Under the pieces are notes generated by a model. It did not search any database and was not told the DNA's origin. It saw only the letters and a program-made list of their open reading frames with translations. A stretch of DNA of 43,900 nucleotides from Chloroflexota bacterium (GTDB lineage Bacteria; Chloroflexota; Anaerolineae; UBA4142). Shown here one piece after another: positions 24,619 to 33,127 of the stretch (within the stretch, counting starts at the first letter, position 1; every line of letters starts with the position of its first letter). The position numbers and the translations under genes were made by a program. The stretch covers positions 1 through 43,900 of the forward strand of contig JACQYF010000067.1 of NCBI GenBank assembly GCA_016208315.1, given 5' to 3'.

Positions 24619-26736
24619 TTACACTCTTCTCGCGCTCTTGAATTCGACTCGCGCTTTCGTCTCAGCGCGGTAAATAATCAAATCGTCCACGCGTTCCGGC
24701 GTCTGGATGCGCAGCGCGGTCACGGTCGGATCGTCCGCGGCGCGCCCGTGGACGTTGAGCGGCGAAACGTGGATGGCTGGCTCTGCGCCGGCGCGATACG
24801 GATAGAGCACCGTGCAAATCTGGACGGGAGGCCGCGCGCGGCGCGTGAGCCGCAGGACGGGCGCGGGTATCTTTTCTCCAGACAAGAAGGAAACCCACCC
24901 CTGAATTGGGTCCGTCGCTCCCGTCACGATTTCGCGCTGCCACGCGCCGTCCGACAGCGGCACAATTGCCAGCCCCGCGCCCCTGTCATTGCGAGGAGGC
25001 ATGTGAAAGTACAGATCGAATGAATGCTCGCCGCGCCCGGTCAGCAAGTCTACGACGACCCAGTAGTCGGGCTTGGCGAAAAAAATCTGGCGGCGGTGCG
25101 TGACCGGCTCGGCAAGACGCTCGTAACCGTCGTGCCTGCCATCTACGAAATCAAATTCGTCGTTCGAAATCCAGCCGAGACAAGTTGCCCGGGCGGGCCG
25201 ATAGACCCGGCGCGCGTCCATCAACTCCGATTGGTCCAGTCCATCCACGACGACCGTATTGTGGGCGCGGGTGCCGCGGAAAAAATTGCGCCAATTCAAT
25301 CCGAGCGCGGTACTGTAGAAACCCGGGTCCAAGAGCAGCGTCTGTCCAAACGCGTACAATTCAAAACTCAGCGCATCGGCGTGCCCGTGATTCGGCATGG
25401 CCGGCAGCCCGAATGGGCCGCAATCAAAGACAAGGTAGCGCGCATCCGCGCCGTCGCCGGCCTTCATCAAGTAATAGCCGCCCGCGGGGAATGCGGCGCT
25501 GGGCCTCACCGGCCCGGCCCCCTCGCCTGTAGGGGCGGGGTCACCCCGCCCTGATTTGCCGTCCAAGTCGCGAGCAGAAGGGCGGGGTGACCCCGCCCCT
25601 ACAGTTGAGGAAGGGGTGAGGCCCAACCAATAATCCGACTCTTGCAACGCTTGCTCAGCCGCAGAAAAGCGCAAGTGCGTATCCGTCGCCGCCGAATCGC
25701 CCAGGAGCGGGAAGGTGCCGTCCGGCTTGGCCAGCGCACGTTCGAACTCGACCAGGTTGCCAAACCGCGCGACTAGACCGGGCGGCGCGGCCATCCGGTT
25801 GTTCTCCATCAGCGCGAGCAATTCCAAAAGCTCGCCGGAAATGACGCGGTGGTAAAGCGTAGTGCGCTCGCCGTGAACCCCATCCGCGCAAACTTGCTCT
25901 TGGACCTGGCGTTCGAGCAGTTTCAATCCGCGTTCGCGCCAGCGCCGCGCTTCTTTGAACTCGGGCAGCAGAATCCCCAGGTAGGCGAGCGCCTTGGCTT
26001 CGAGCAAGAGATGGTTATTGGGAACGTGCAGCTCGATGTTGGCGTCGAGATAGCGGCCGTGCGTGAGCAGCCCGCCGACAAGTTTCCCGCAAAGCTCGGC
26101 GTCAAAGGCCCGCGCCGTCCGAAAATAATACAGCGCCCAAATCCAGATGTTGATGCGAAACGCGACTTCGAAAACGCCGTTCCAGTTCGGCTGATCCAGC
26201 CGCGCCGGATTGCGCGCCAGCCAGTCGCACAGCAATTCCCGAAATTTCAGCGCATAGCGCTCGTCGCCCGTGTAGCGATAGGCGCGCCCGAGGGTGTCGA
26301 AAAACGCGTGGCGGTTCAGGTCCCAACGCCAGTCAATATTTCCATTTGGGCAATAGGTCCAATCAATCCGGCCATCAAACTTGACCGGCCCTTGCCCGCG
26401 CAATTCAAAAATGTTCTCGCAGATTCGGTCGGCGGCGCGAACGGTCTGCGCCTTCTGGGCGGTCGGAATACGCGCGACGATCTCTGCCACGTTCGTCTCG
26501 TCGAAGAAAAAGACCGGGTTGGCTCGCGACCGAAAGTGATTCGCCAGTTCCGAGGTGGTTTGCATATCCACACTCGCAAGCAACTCGGACGTACCCACGT
26601 CAAAGACACGCGCGGCGCGTGCCTGGAGCCACTGCATGACGCGCCACTGGCCGTAGGTCAGTGTGTGCGCGGCGCCGCGCGCGGCGAAAAACGAAATATT
26701 GCGCTGCAGGTTGACCAGCCCGGCCGCGCTAACCAT
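24619..26736 (-). CDS. heparinase II/III-family polysaccharide lyase, with in-frame repeat insertion
   Basis: 705 residues from the ATG at 26736, which overlaps the upstream gene by 8 bases. An alpha-helical toroid (about 40-370) holds motifs such as NHLLLEAKALAYLGILLPE and DGVHGERTTLYHRVISGELL. A beta-sandwich domain follows, starting with the conserved NHGHADALSFELYAFG and LLLDPGFYS. Such enzymes cleave uronate-containing glycans by elimination. Many occur in capsule and exopolysaccharide clusters, where they may trim or epimerise the product. Residues about 372-411 come from a palindromic element at 25504-25621, at the junction of the two domains. Residues 580-584 (PPRND) come from a fragment of a second repeat family. 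No signal peptide is visible, which is odd for a lyase. Confidence 0.8.
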   Translation of the reverse strand: MVSAAGLVNLQRNISFFAARGAAHTLTYGQWRVMQWLQARAARVFDVGTSELLASVDMQTTSELANHFRSRANPVFFFDETNVAEIVARIPTAQKAQTVRAADRICENIFELRGQGPVKFDGRIDWTYCPNGNIDWRWDLNRHAFFDTLGRAYRYTGDERYALKFRELLCDWLARNPARLDQPNWNGVFEVAFRINIWIWALYYFRTARAFDAELCGKLVGGLLTHGRYLDANIELHVPNNHLLLEAKALAYLGILLPEFKEARRWRERGLKLLERQVQEQVCADGVHGERTTLYHRVISGELLELLALMENNRMAAPPGLVARFGNLVEFERALAKPDGTFPLLGDSAATDTHLRFSAAEQALQESDYWLGLTPSSTVGAGSPRPSARDLDGKSGRGDPAPTGEGAGPVRPSAAFPAGGYYLMKAGDGADARYLVFDCGPFGLPAMPNHGHADALSFELYAFGQTLLLDPGFYSTALGLNWRNFFRGTRAHNTVVVDGLDQSELMDARRVYRPARATCLGWISNDEFDFVDGRHDGYERLAEPVTHRRQIFFAKPDYWVVVDLLTGRGEHSFDLYFHMPPRNDRGAGLAIVPLSDGAWQREIVTGATDPIQGWVSFLSGEKIPAPVLRLTRRARPPVQICTVLYPYRAGAEPAIHVSPLNVHGRAADDPTVTALRIQTPERVDDLIIYRAETKARVEFKSARRV
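24985..24999. repeat. 15-base fragment of the GTCATTGCGA repeat inside a gene
   Basis: GTCATTGCGAGGAGG is identical to 24484-24498, about 500 bases away. It is translated on the minus strand as P-P-R-N-D within the beta-sandwich domain of the heparinase-like protein without disturbing the frame. A chance 15-base match at this distance is very unlikely. Confidence 0.7.
25504..25621. repeat. palindromic element with CCTCACC ends, copy 3, inside a coding region
   Basis: Ends CCTCACC and GGTGAGG (extended to GGGCCTCACC/GGTGAGGCCC with flanking bases). The internal arms TGTAGGGGCGGGGTCACCCC and GGGGTGACCCCGCCCCTACA are perfect complements. The copy at 8501 shares both ends and the TGTAGGGG core. 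The lyase frame stays open through it. The inserted peptide starts L-T-P-S-S-T-V-G-A-G-S-P-R-P, matching the peptide inserted in the glycosyltransferase. Confidence 0.9.
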
Positions 26737-27595
26737 CAAACCACTTCCCATTGTCGAACCCGTCCGCGCGGACCACGGACAGGGCCTCGGCGAGCAGTTC
26801 CGGTTTGTGCGCTTGGACATGGCTCAAGAAATCCCCGCGATTGGTTGTGACATCCGGGGCGGTGTAATAACTGGATAGAAAAGCAAAATACACCGACGGC
26901 TCGGCCAACAAGCGGCGCACCAGCAAATGGGTGCTGTCGAATGGACTGAACTCTTGAAAATACTTGACCTGGAAGTAGCCCGCCGGCAGAACCGCATGGC
27001 CGAGCGCCATCAGGAGCGCGAGCCGGTGGCAGCCGTCGGCCAAGAAATATTTCGCGCCAATGTGCTTGTCCGTCGCCGGTCCGCCCGGTTTCGTGGTCGG
27101 CGGCAAAAGGCGCTTGGCGGTTTTGAGTGTGATCGGAAACTGCGCGAGGTAGCCCTTGCTTTGCACGCTTTCGTAGAGCGCGACCGCCTTTTCCATGCGT
27201 CGCGCATAATCCGTGTTCAGCCCGGGGAGAGTGCGCAACTCTTGCTTCGTCCGTACGGCTTCCGATTCCAGATACCAGGTGTAATAACTCGTTTCCATGC
27301 TGCACGTGATGAACGCTTGCCGGTCCGATTTGTACAGATCACGATGCGCCGCGTAGAACTGGAAAAAATCTCGGCGGACGTATACGTCGTAGCGGAGCGG
27401 GCAGACGATCTTGGCAATCTCGATCCCTTTCGCCAGTTCGGGCGCTTCTGTCCAATACCAATAATTTTGAAAGCCGAGGGCGCGGCGCAGACTGTTGACC
27501 GGCCGATCCATTCTATGCCACCGGGTGATCTTGTAATCCAGCCAGTGCAAAAAGGTCGTGACTGAGCCACGCGTCGTGTGCTTTGGTTGAGCCAT
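26729..27595 (-). CDS. conserved hypothetical with ParB/sulfiredoxin-like motif
   Basis: 288 residues from the ATG at 27595, one base after the sulfatase stop (TAACATG). I do not recognise the family. The segment F-L-A-D187-G-C-H-R191-L-A-L resembles the nucleotide-binding D-G-x-H-R loop of ParB/sulfiredoxin-like folds. The rest is rich in aromatic residues (FQNYWYWTEAPELAKG, YYTWYLESEAV) with no signal peptide or membrane helix. From the motif it might be a nucleotide-dependent kinase or phosphotransferase acting on the glycan pathway, but this is weakly supported. Confidence 0.55.
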   Translation of the reverse strand: MAQPKHTTRGSVTTFLHWLDYKITRWHRMDRPVNSLRRALGFQNYWYWTEAPELAKGIEIAKIVCPLRYDVYVRRDFFQFYAAHRDLYKSDRQAFITCSMETSYYTWYLESEAVRTKQELRTLPGLNTDYARRMEKAVALYESVQSKGYLAQFPITLKTAKRLLPPTTKPGGPATDKHIGAKYFLADGCHRLALLMALGHAVLPAGYFQVKYFQEFSPFDSTHLLVRRLLAEPSVYFAFLSSYYTAPDVTTNRGDFLSHVQAHKPELLAEALSVVRADGFDNGKWFDG

Positions 27596-27596
27596 G

Positions 27597-28988
27597 TTAC
27601 TCCAGATACCCCAGCGCTTGCAGCCGCTCGACCACCTCTTGGTCGAATTCGGGCGTGGGACCGGCCGGCGTTGCCGGCGTAAAACCGCCGCGCCAATCTT
27701 CCATTCGGGCATGGAGGCCCGCGGCCACGGTCGGCAGTATCTCGACCAGGTTGTGTCGTTCGGCCGGATCGGAAGCGCGTTCGTATAACTCGTGCTTGCC
27801 ATCCGACGTCCAGATAAACTTGTAGCGGTCGTCGCGAATCATCGTCAGCGCGCGGTCAAAGCGCGAAACGTCAACGCCGGGAAAACGAGTGTGAAACTTG
27901 GACAGGTCGGGCCGCGATTGTTCCGCGATCGTAAAATCACGCCGCGCAGCAGAGAGCAAATCGTAACCCTGGAGTGCGCGCAGGGTCTCGGAATCTTTTT
28001 CGCCCAACATGCCCAAGATGGTTGGGACCAGGTCGAGCGTTTGAACTTGATGACTGACCCGTCCTGTGGTCGTTGAGCCGTTGGGGTAGTGGATGATCAA
28101 CGGGACGTGCAGCAACGTATCGTACAGGCAATACTTGTGGGCCATCATGCCGTGGTCGCCCACGTTTTCGCCATGATCGGCAGTGACGATCACCATCGTG
28201 CGGTCGAGCATGTTCGTGGCTTGCAGCCAGCCCACGATCTGCCCAATGCGGCTGTCCACGTAGGCGATTTCGCTGTCGTAAAGACCGAGGAGAGTTTCGA
28301 AATCTTCCGCCTTCATTAGGTCGGGATGAATCAAGTATTTCCAGGGATCCTGGTTCACTTTCAACGCCGTTTCGAGTCCGACGCCCTTGGGCAAAAAGCG
28401 CGCGAATTGGCGCGGCAGGCGATACGGCGCATGGGTATCTTCGTAGTGAATGAACATGAAAAACGGATCACGTTCGCTCTGCAACCGGTGAACTGACTCG
28501 GCGACCTGGCCGTTGATGTGCGCCGCGCCCGAATCCTGTTGCCCGAGCAGTTTGGCGACGCCGTTTCCCAGTTTGCGCTTGAGCTTGTTCGCTTTCTTAG
28601 AGAGCGGGCGCGCGCGGCTGTTGAACGGGCGGTTGAACCATTGAAAGCCGCGATCCAATCCGGTCGCCGGCCCAACGTAGAGATTGTCGCAGAACCCCAA
28701 CGTGTGATAACCGCGCGCCCGCAGCAACTCGGCGATGGTTGGAAATTCCGGGTCCAGATATTTATGCTCGTCGTGCGCGCCGTGCCGCGACGCGTACAAG
28801 CCCGTGAACAGCGAAGCGTGAGACGGTAAGCTCCACCCGCTCGGCGAGATGGCTTGCTCATAGAGCACGCCACTCTCGGCCAGGCGGTCGAGATGGGGCG
28901 TCGTCGGGCGCGCATAGCCGTAACACGACAAATTCTGGGCGCGCGTCGCGTCCATGACGATGAGGATGATATTGGGACGGTCCGGCAT
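27597..28988 (-). CDS. sulfatase-family hydrolase (alkaline phosphatase superfamily)
   Basis: 463 residues from the ATG at 28988, which has AGGTGA eight bases upstream; a GTG at 29000 overlapping the previous stop is the alternative. Metal-binding D13 in NIILIVMDATR and D-H-G in VTADHGENVGDHG are typical sulfatase marks. The nucleophile region reads W52-S-L-P-S-H57: Ser in place of the formylglycine Cys and His in place of the usual Arg of C/S-x-P-x-R. It could remove sulfate, act as a phosphodiesterase, or transfer a phospho-group. It has no signal peptide, so it would act in the cytoplasm. Placed among eight sulfotransferases, it may edit the sulfation pattern. Confidence 0.78.
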   Translation of the reverse strand: MPDRPNIILIVMDATRAQNLSCYGYARPTTPHLDRLAESGVLYEQAISPSGWSLPSHASLFTGLYASRHGAHDEHKYLDPEFPTIAELLRARGYHTLGFCDNLYVGPATGLDRGFQWFNRPFNSRARPLSKKANKLKRKLGNGVAKLLGQQDSGAAHINGQVAESVHRLQSERDPFFMFIHYEDTHAPYRLPRQFARFLPKGVGLETALKVNQDPWKYLIHPDLMKAEDFETLLGLYDSEIAYVDSRIGQIVGWLQATNMLDRTMVIVTADHGENVGDHGMMAHKYCLYDTLLHVPLIIHYPNGSTTTGRVSHQVQTLDLVPTILGMLGEKDSETLRALQGYDLLSAARRDFTIAEQSRPDLSKFHTRFPGVDVSRFDRALTMIRDDRYKFIWTSDGKHELYERASDPAERHNLVEILPTVAAGLHARMEDWRGGFTPATPAGPTPEFDQEVVERLQALGYLE

Positions 28989-28996
28989 TGGTCGTT

Positions 28997-30496
28997 TCAC
29001 CTATTCGCGAGATTCGCGAGATTCGCGGACAACACCGCGGGTCGCCCGGCGGGCGTATAGGGCGCGACCATCGTGGCGATCAGGGCCAGCGCAATCCACC
29101 AGATCGTCGTCCCGAAATAATTAAAGCGAATCATGTCCATGAAATTGCTCACGGTAAAGTGATCCAGCAACAATAGCCACAGCATCGCCAAGAGCGTGAC
29201 GCTCCAAAAGCCGCGGCGCGGCAAACGCTGCCAGACGGCCAGACTTTGCAGCAGCCACAAAAAGGCCGGCAGAAGATACAACACCAGCGCCGGGATCCCT
29301 TGCTCGGCCATCAGCGTCATGTAGGTATTGTGCGAGGTCCGTTCGACCAGGTTTTCCATCTCGCCGACCTGCACGCGAAACTGTTCGTCGTACTTGTCAA
29401 AGTTGCCGTAACCCCAACCGAAGACCGGCCGGCTGTCAATCATTCCCAAGGACTTGACGCCCGAAAGGAGTCTGCCGCCCGCCGTGTTTTCGTCGTCCAG
29501 TCGCTCAAGCGCAAACGCGGCTTCGTGATTCAGAACGGTTGCGCCCAAGATCACGAGACTGACCACACCGACCGCTCCCAGGCGAATAAAGACACGGGGA
29601 TACAGCATGGTCAAACCGATACCGACCAATGTGCCACCCAACCAACTTCCACGCGAGAAGGATATCAGCGTGCAGAGAAAAGCCACACTGATTGCAAATA
29701 TGGCTATTGCTCGCAGCCACAGCGCCTTGGAATTCATCCCGAATTGGAAAATCAACATCGAGAGAAACAACAGCGTGCTCGTATAGACCGCTGGATTCTT
29801 AAAGGTGCCGACCACCCGTTCCTCCATGCTCACCGCCTGCCATTGAACCGGCAGCACGCTCGGCGCGAACCAGCTCAGAATCCCGATGGTCGCTTGCACG
29901 ATCAGCGTGAAAAACGCAACGGGCAACAGGCGCCGCAGGTCTTCGGGAGTCGGCGCAATGAGCCGGACTAACCAGTACATGCAATACGGGACGAATACCC
30001 GGTCATACATGTGCATGATGAGTCGCAGCGGCTGGTCGCCGAACAAGTAGATGTTCGCCACAGTCCACAGCAGCGATAAAAGCATCACATATTCGGGTAG
30101 CCCAAACCGCACCACCGGGCGATTGCGCGTCTGCGCCCAGGACTTGACGAGCACTAACCAAAGTGTGATCGGGATCATGGCGAGGTGGACCACGCGGTAT
30201 ACCGTGGCCTGAAATCCGGTCACGTCCCGCGCCACGAACGGGAAAATCAACAGCCACAACATGACGGCGACGAACGGGTACCTAAAGAATACGATGGCCG
30301 CCGGCGCTAATACCAGGAGCGCCGCGATGAACAGCGGGCCGCCTTCGACCGCCGTGATCGCAACCATGCCGCTGATCACCAGCCCCAGCGCGAGCACGAT
30401 CAGGAGGGCCAGCACCGACCGTCCCTCCGGCAAAGAGGCACGGGTACCACCCAACGAACGGCCTGTTTCCGAAATGCTATCTAGCCGGAACGCCAC
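28997..30496 (-). CDS. O-antigen ligase / polymerase-like membrane protein (Wzy/WaaL)
   Basis: 499 residues with about ten to twelve hydrophobic helices. A long loop near the C-terminus holds TSHNTYMTLMAEQGIPALVLYL, the H-N-x-x-L-type signature of the Wzy_C/O-antigen ligase family, and RGSWLGG lies before it. It should join repeat units into a chain or attach the chain to an acceptor on the outer membrane face. Start is GTG at 30496 with GGGAG seven bases upstream. The C-terminus reads A-N-L-A-N-L-A-N-R, from a 9-base tandem repeat (ATTCGCGAG) near 29003-29029. It overlaps the alternative start of the sulfatase gene by 4 bases. Confidence 0.82.
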   Translation of the reverse strand: MAFRLDSISETGRSLGGTRASLPEGRSVLALLIVLALGLVISGMVAITAVEGGPLFIAALLVLAPAAIVFFRYPFVAVMLWLLIFPFVARDVTGFQATVYRVVHLAMIPITLWLVLVKSWAQTRNRPVVRFGLPEYVMLLSLLWTVANIYLFGDQPLRLIMHMYDRVFVPYCMYWLVRLIAPTPEDLRRLLPVAFFTLIVQATIGILSWFAPSVLPVQWQAVSMEERVVGTFKNPAVYTSTLLFLSMLIFQFGMNSKALWLRAIAIFAISVAFLCTLISFSRGSWLGGTLVGIGLTMLYPRVFIRLGAVGVVSLVILGATVLNHEAAFALERLDDENTAGGRLLSGVKSLGMIDSRPVFGWGYGNFDKYDEQFRVQVGEMENLVERTSHNTYMTLMAEQGIPALVLYLLPAFLWLLQSLAVWQRLPRRGFWSVTLLAMLWLLLLDHFTVSNFMDMIRFNYFGTTIWWIALALIATMVAPYTPAGRPAVLSANLANLANR

Positions 30497-30510
30497 CTAC
30501 ATTCTCCCGG

Positions 30511-31428
30511 TTACCCCGTATACCCGTACTGCGCGCCCAACTTGCCCGCGACGTGCCAGACCACTTGTTGCTGCTCCGCCGTCAACAGTTCGCGCCAGCG
30601 CTCGTCCAATTTGATCACCGACATTTTTTCGAGCCGCATGGGATTCCCCACGACGTGATGCGGCGACGATTTGAAATCGCTTGGCTCGAATTCCGCGTCC
30701 GCGCCGCAAAAGGCATACAGCGATTTCAACACGGCGCGCGGTTCGCGGCAAAGGTCTTCGTAGCGCACGCGAATGTACTTGGAGCCCATCTCCGCACCCA
30801 GCCCCTTTTGCAGCCGCGTGTGCAGCCGGACCCACTGGCGGGCCGTGTTGCGCGCATCCAGTTTGGAGCCGCGCCGCAACTTGGACGCGGTGACGCCGCG
30901 CGGATCGCGCACGAGATGGATGACGCGCACGTCGTAGGGCGAGAGCATCTTGAGGGCGCGCGCCCGCAAGTGGTCCTTGGAAGTATCTACAAATATCGTC
31001 TTGCCCGTTATCTTGAGCGCCGATGCGACAAAGGCCATGTTCCGCGCGACCAATTGCTGAAATTGTCGGCGCTCTCCCGGCAAGGTTCTTAGCGCCAGGT
31101 CGCGAATTGAATCGAGCGTGCGATTGCCAAACGATCCGGCGCGCAGGCGCTGGAGGAATTCGGGTCCGCCCAGAATGAATTCGTTGCGAAAATCGTGGAG
31201 GTCAAAGTCAAAGCCGCGCGCGGCCATCTCACGCGTCATCGCTTGCCAAAACTCACACTGCTGGATCGGCTGGCCGCAAGAGCAGGTGTACTGCTCCGGG
31301 TTCTTCAAGATCAGGCCGTCCATTTCGCCAATCGTCGCGATGCGCGGATGCGCGTTCAGCAAGAACGAAAGGAGCGTCGCGCCCGAGTACGAAGTTGTTT
31401 CGATGCCTACAAAGGTCGGTTCCATCAT
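30511..31428 (-). CDS. sulfotransferase (divergent, Cys-rich type)
   Basis: 305 residues. The PAPS loop is T-T-S-Y-S-G-A-T-L (11-19), where Tyr replaces the usual Arg or Lys. The 3'-phosphate site VRVIHLVRDPRGVTASKL is standard. A CSCGQPIQQCEFW segment near residue 49 has four Cys that may bind metal or form a structural cluster. FVDTSKDHLRA replaces the GEKTP motif of group A. It overlaps the upstream stop as ATGA. Catalytic competence is likely but less certain because of the altered loop. Confidence 0.75.
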   Translation of the reverse strand: MMEPTFVGIETTSYSGATLLSFLLNAHPRIATIGEMDGLILKNPEQYTCSCGQPIQQCEFWQAMTREMAARGFDFDLHDFRNEFILGGPEFLQRLRAGSFGNRTLDSIRDLALRTLPGERRQFQQLVARNMAFVASALKITGKTIFVDTSKDHLRARALKMLSPYDVRVIHLVRDPRGVTASKLRRGSKLDARNTARQWVRLHTRLQKGLGAEMGSKYIRVRYEDLCREPRAVLKSLYAFCGADAEFEPSDFKSSPHHVVGNPMRLEKMSVIKLDERWRELLTAEQQQVVWHVAGKLGAQYGYTG

Positions 31429-33119
31429 TCTATATATCCCAGTGCTTCCAGGCGTTCTCGGATTTCCTGCTCGTCCTCGGCGGACATCACCTCGTCTTGG
31501 AATCCGCCCGCGTCTTTATTCGTCCAAAACTCGACGGCTGGCGCACCCGTCTGCACCGGTTGCTGTCGCGCCTCGGGCGTCAGAATCTCGCTGAGCACGC
31601 GGCCATCCATATCCTCCGGGACCGGCAGGCCCATCAAGTGCAGCGCAGTCGGCGCAATGTCTTCGATGTCAAGATCCGGGAGCGGCGTGGCTCGCGGCGC
31701 GACCTGCGGGCCGCGCGCGATGAAAACGCCTTCCATGCGATGATTGCCGCGATGCGTGTGCGCTTGCAGCTCGGTCACGTAAGAGCTGTAGCGGCCCAGA
31801 CGATAGCTGCCGCCGTAATCGGGATGCAGCATCACGATCATGTCTGGCACGTTCTGAGCGAACGGTCCCGCATAGTAATCTTCGCCGCGATAAATGTGCT
31901 CGACGAGTTTGAGACCGGTGCGCGGATCGGTCAGTTCGCGCAGCGCGCGCGTGATCTCGGCCCGCACTTGGTCTCGTTCATTGCCCGTCGCATTGATGCG
32001 GATGCCAAAGATGTGGTTAAAGATCGCGATCGCAAACGCTTTTGACCCGGCGAAATCTACCTGCTGGGCCGCCGCGGCCGCGGCTTTTTTTACCAGCCGG
32101 CTCGTCGCCATCCCCGGCAACTTGTGGACAATACGCCCAATCTTGTCGCGCGATAGACCCAAGCGCTTGATCCACCCGTCGGGATTCGCCACATGCCCAT
32201 TTTGTCCGATCGCCTTGAGCCACCCGTGGTCGCGCAGCCAATTGTTGATATGCACGCGCTTGGTGTGCTTGGGACCCATCCCGTGATCCGACATGACGAT
32301 GGTCGGCACGTCGTCGCCGGCCTGGTGGAAGAGTTCGCCGACAATCTCGTCGAGGCGGATATAGTAATCGCGCACCGCGCGGCAAAGTTGCTGGGCCTCA
32401 GGTCGGTCACACGCCTTGCCGCTCTGATACTCCCACAAATAGTGGCCCATGCGGTCCGTGCCGATAAACACGACCATGAAAAAATCCCACGGCTGCGAGT
32501 TCATCAGCGACAGCGTCACCCGCGCGCGCTTTTCCAGCATGTCGCGAAATTCGTCCACCAGCGTCAGGGTCGGCGCGGCGATCTCGCCGTCAATCGCATC
32601 CACGAAGGGCGTTTTGTCTACAAAGCGGTCCAGGTCAATTTTGTAATCCGTGATTTCTTTCGACAGCTCCGCCGGATAGGTAAAGACCGGCGCGTTGCGT
32701 GGCGTGAGCAGCCCGGTCACCATCACGCCATTGACCGGCCGCGGGGGATACGTCAGCGGAATGTTGACGAGCAGGACCTTGCGGTCTTGGTGGCCGAGAA
32801 TATCCCACAGAGCCGGCGCTTTGAGACTGCGCGCGCTGACCAGCTCGCCTTCGCCGTTGGCATCGCCATCGCCATCGCCGTTCGAGCCAAAGAGATTGAT
32901 AAAGTGATAGACGCCGTGCTTGCTGGGCCGCTTGCCGGTCATGAACGTGCTCCAGGCCGCCGCGGTAATCGGCGGGATGGTAGACCGCAGCGCGCCCCAG
33001 CTCCCTTCCGCGCGCAGGCGCGCGAGATTCGGCAGCGTGCCGTCCACGATCCAACGGTCGAGCACGTCCCAGGTGGCCCCGTCGAGACCAATGATCATCA
33101 AGCGTCTTGGTGTTTCCAT
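31425..33119 (-). CDS. alkaline-phosphatase-superfamily phosphodiesterase/transferase
   Basis: 564 residues from the ATG at 33119; upstream codons in the frame overlap the next gene. Type I phosphodiesterase/nucleotide pyrophosphatase fold: metal ligand D13 in IIGLDGATWDV, likely nucleophile Thr52 in PPITAAAWSTFMTG, and MSDHGMGPKH and later HRGNHR metal sites. Family members in polysaccharide clusters are often annotated only as phosphodiesterases; the substrate may be a nucleotide sugar, lipid-linked intermediate or phospho-substituent. A GDGDGDANGEGE run comes from a GCCATC hexanucleotide repeat at about 32860-32880. Ends in the LEALGYIE tail that the sulfatase gene also carries (LQALGYLE), so the two are related. 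Confidence 0.78.
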   Translation of the reverse strand: METPRRLMIIGLDGATWDVLDRWIVDGTLPNLARLRAEGSWGALRSTIPPITAAAWSTFMTGKRPSKHGVYHFINLFGSNGDGDGDANGEGELVSARSLKAPALWDILGHQDRKVLLVNIPLTYPPRPVNGVMVTGLLTPRNAPVFTYPAELSKEITDYKIDLDRFVDKTPFVDAIDGEIAAPTLTLVDEFRDMLEKRARVTLSLMNSQPWDFFMVVFIGTDRMGHYLWEYQSGKACDRPEAQQLCRAVRDYYIRLDEIVGELFHQAGDDVPTIVMSDHGMGPKHTKRVHINNWLRDHGWLKAIGQNGHVANPDGWIKRLGLSRDKIGRIVHKLPGMATSRLVKKAAAAAAQQVDFAGSKAFAIAIFNHIFGIRINATGNERDQVRAEITRALRELTDPRTGLKLVEHIYRGEDYYAGPFAQNVPDMIVMLHPDYGGSYRLGRYSSYVTELQAHTHRGNHRMEGVFIARGPQVAPRATPLPDLDIEDIAPTALHLMGLPVPEDMDGRVLSEILTPEARQQPVQTGAPAVEFWTNKDAGGFQDEVMSAEDEQEIRERLEALGYIE

Positions 33120-33127
33120 GGGTTTTC

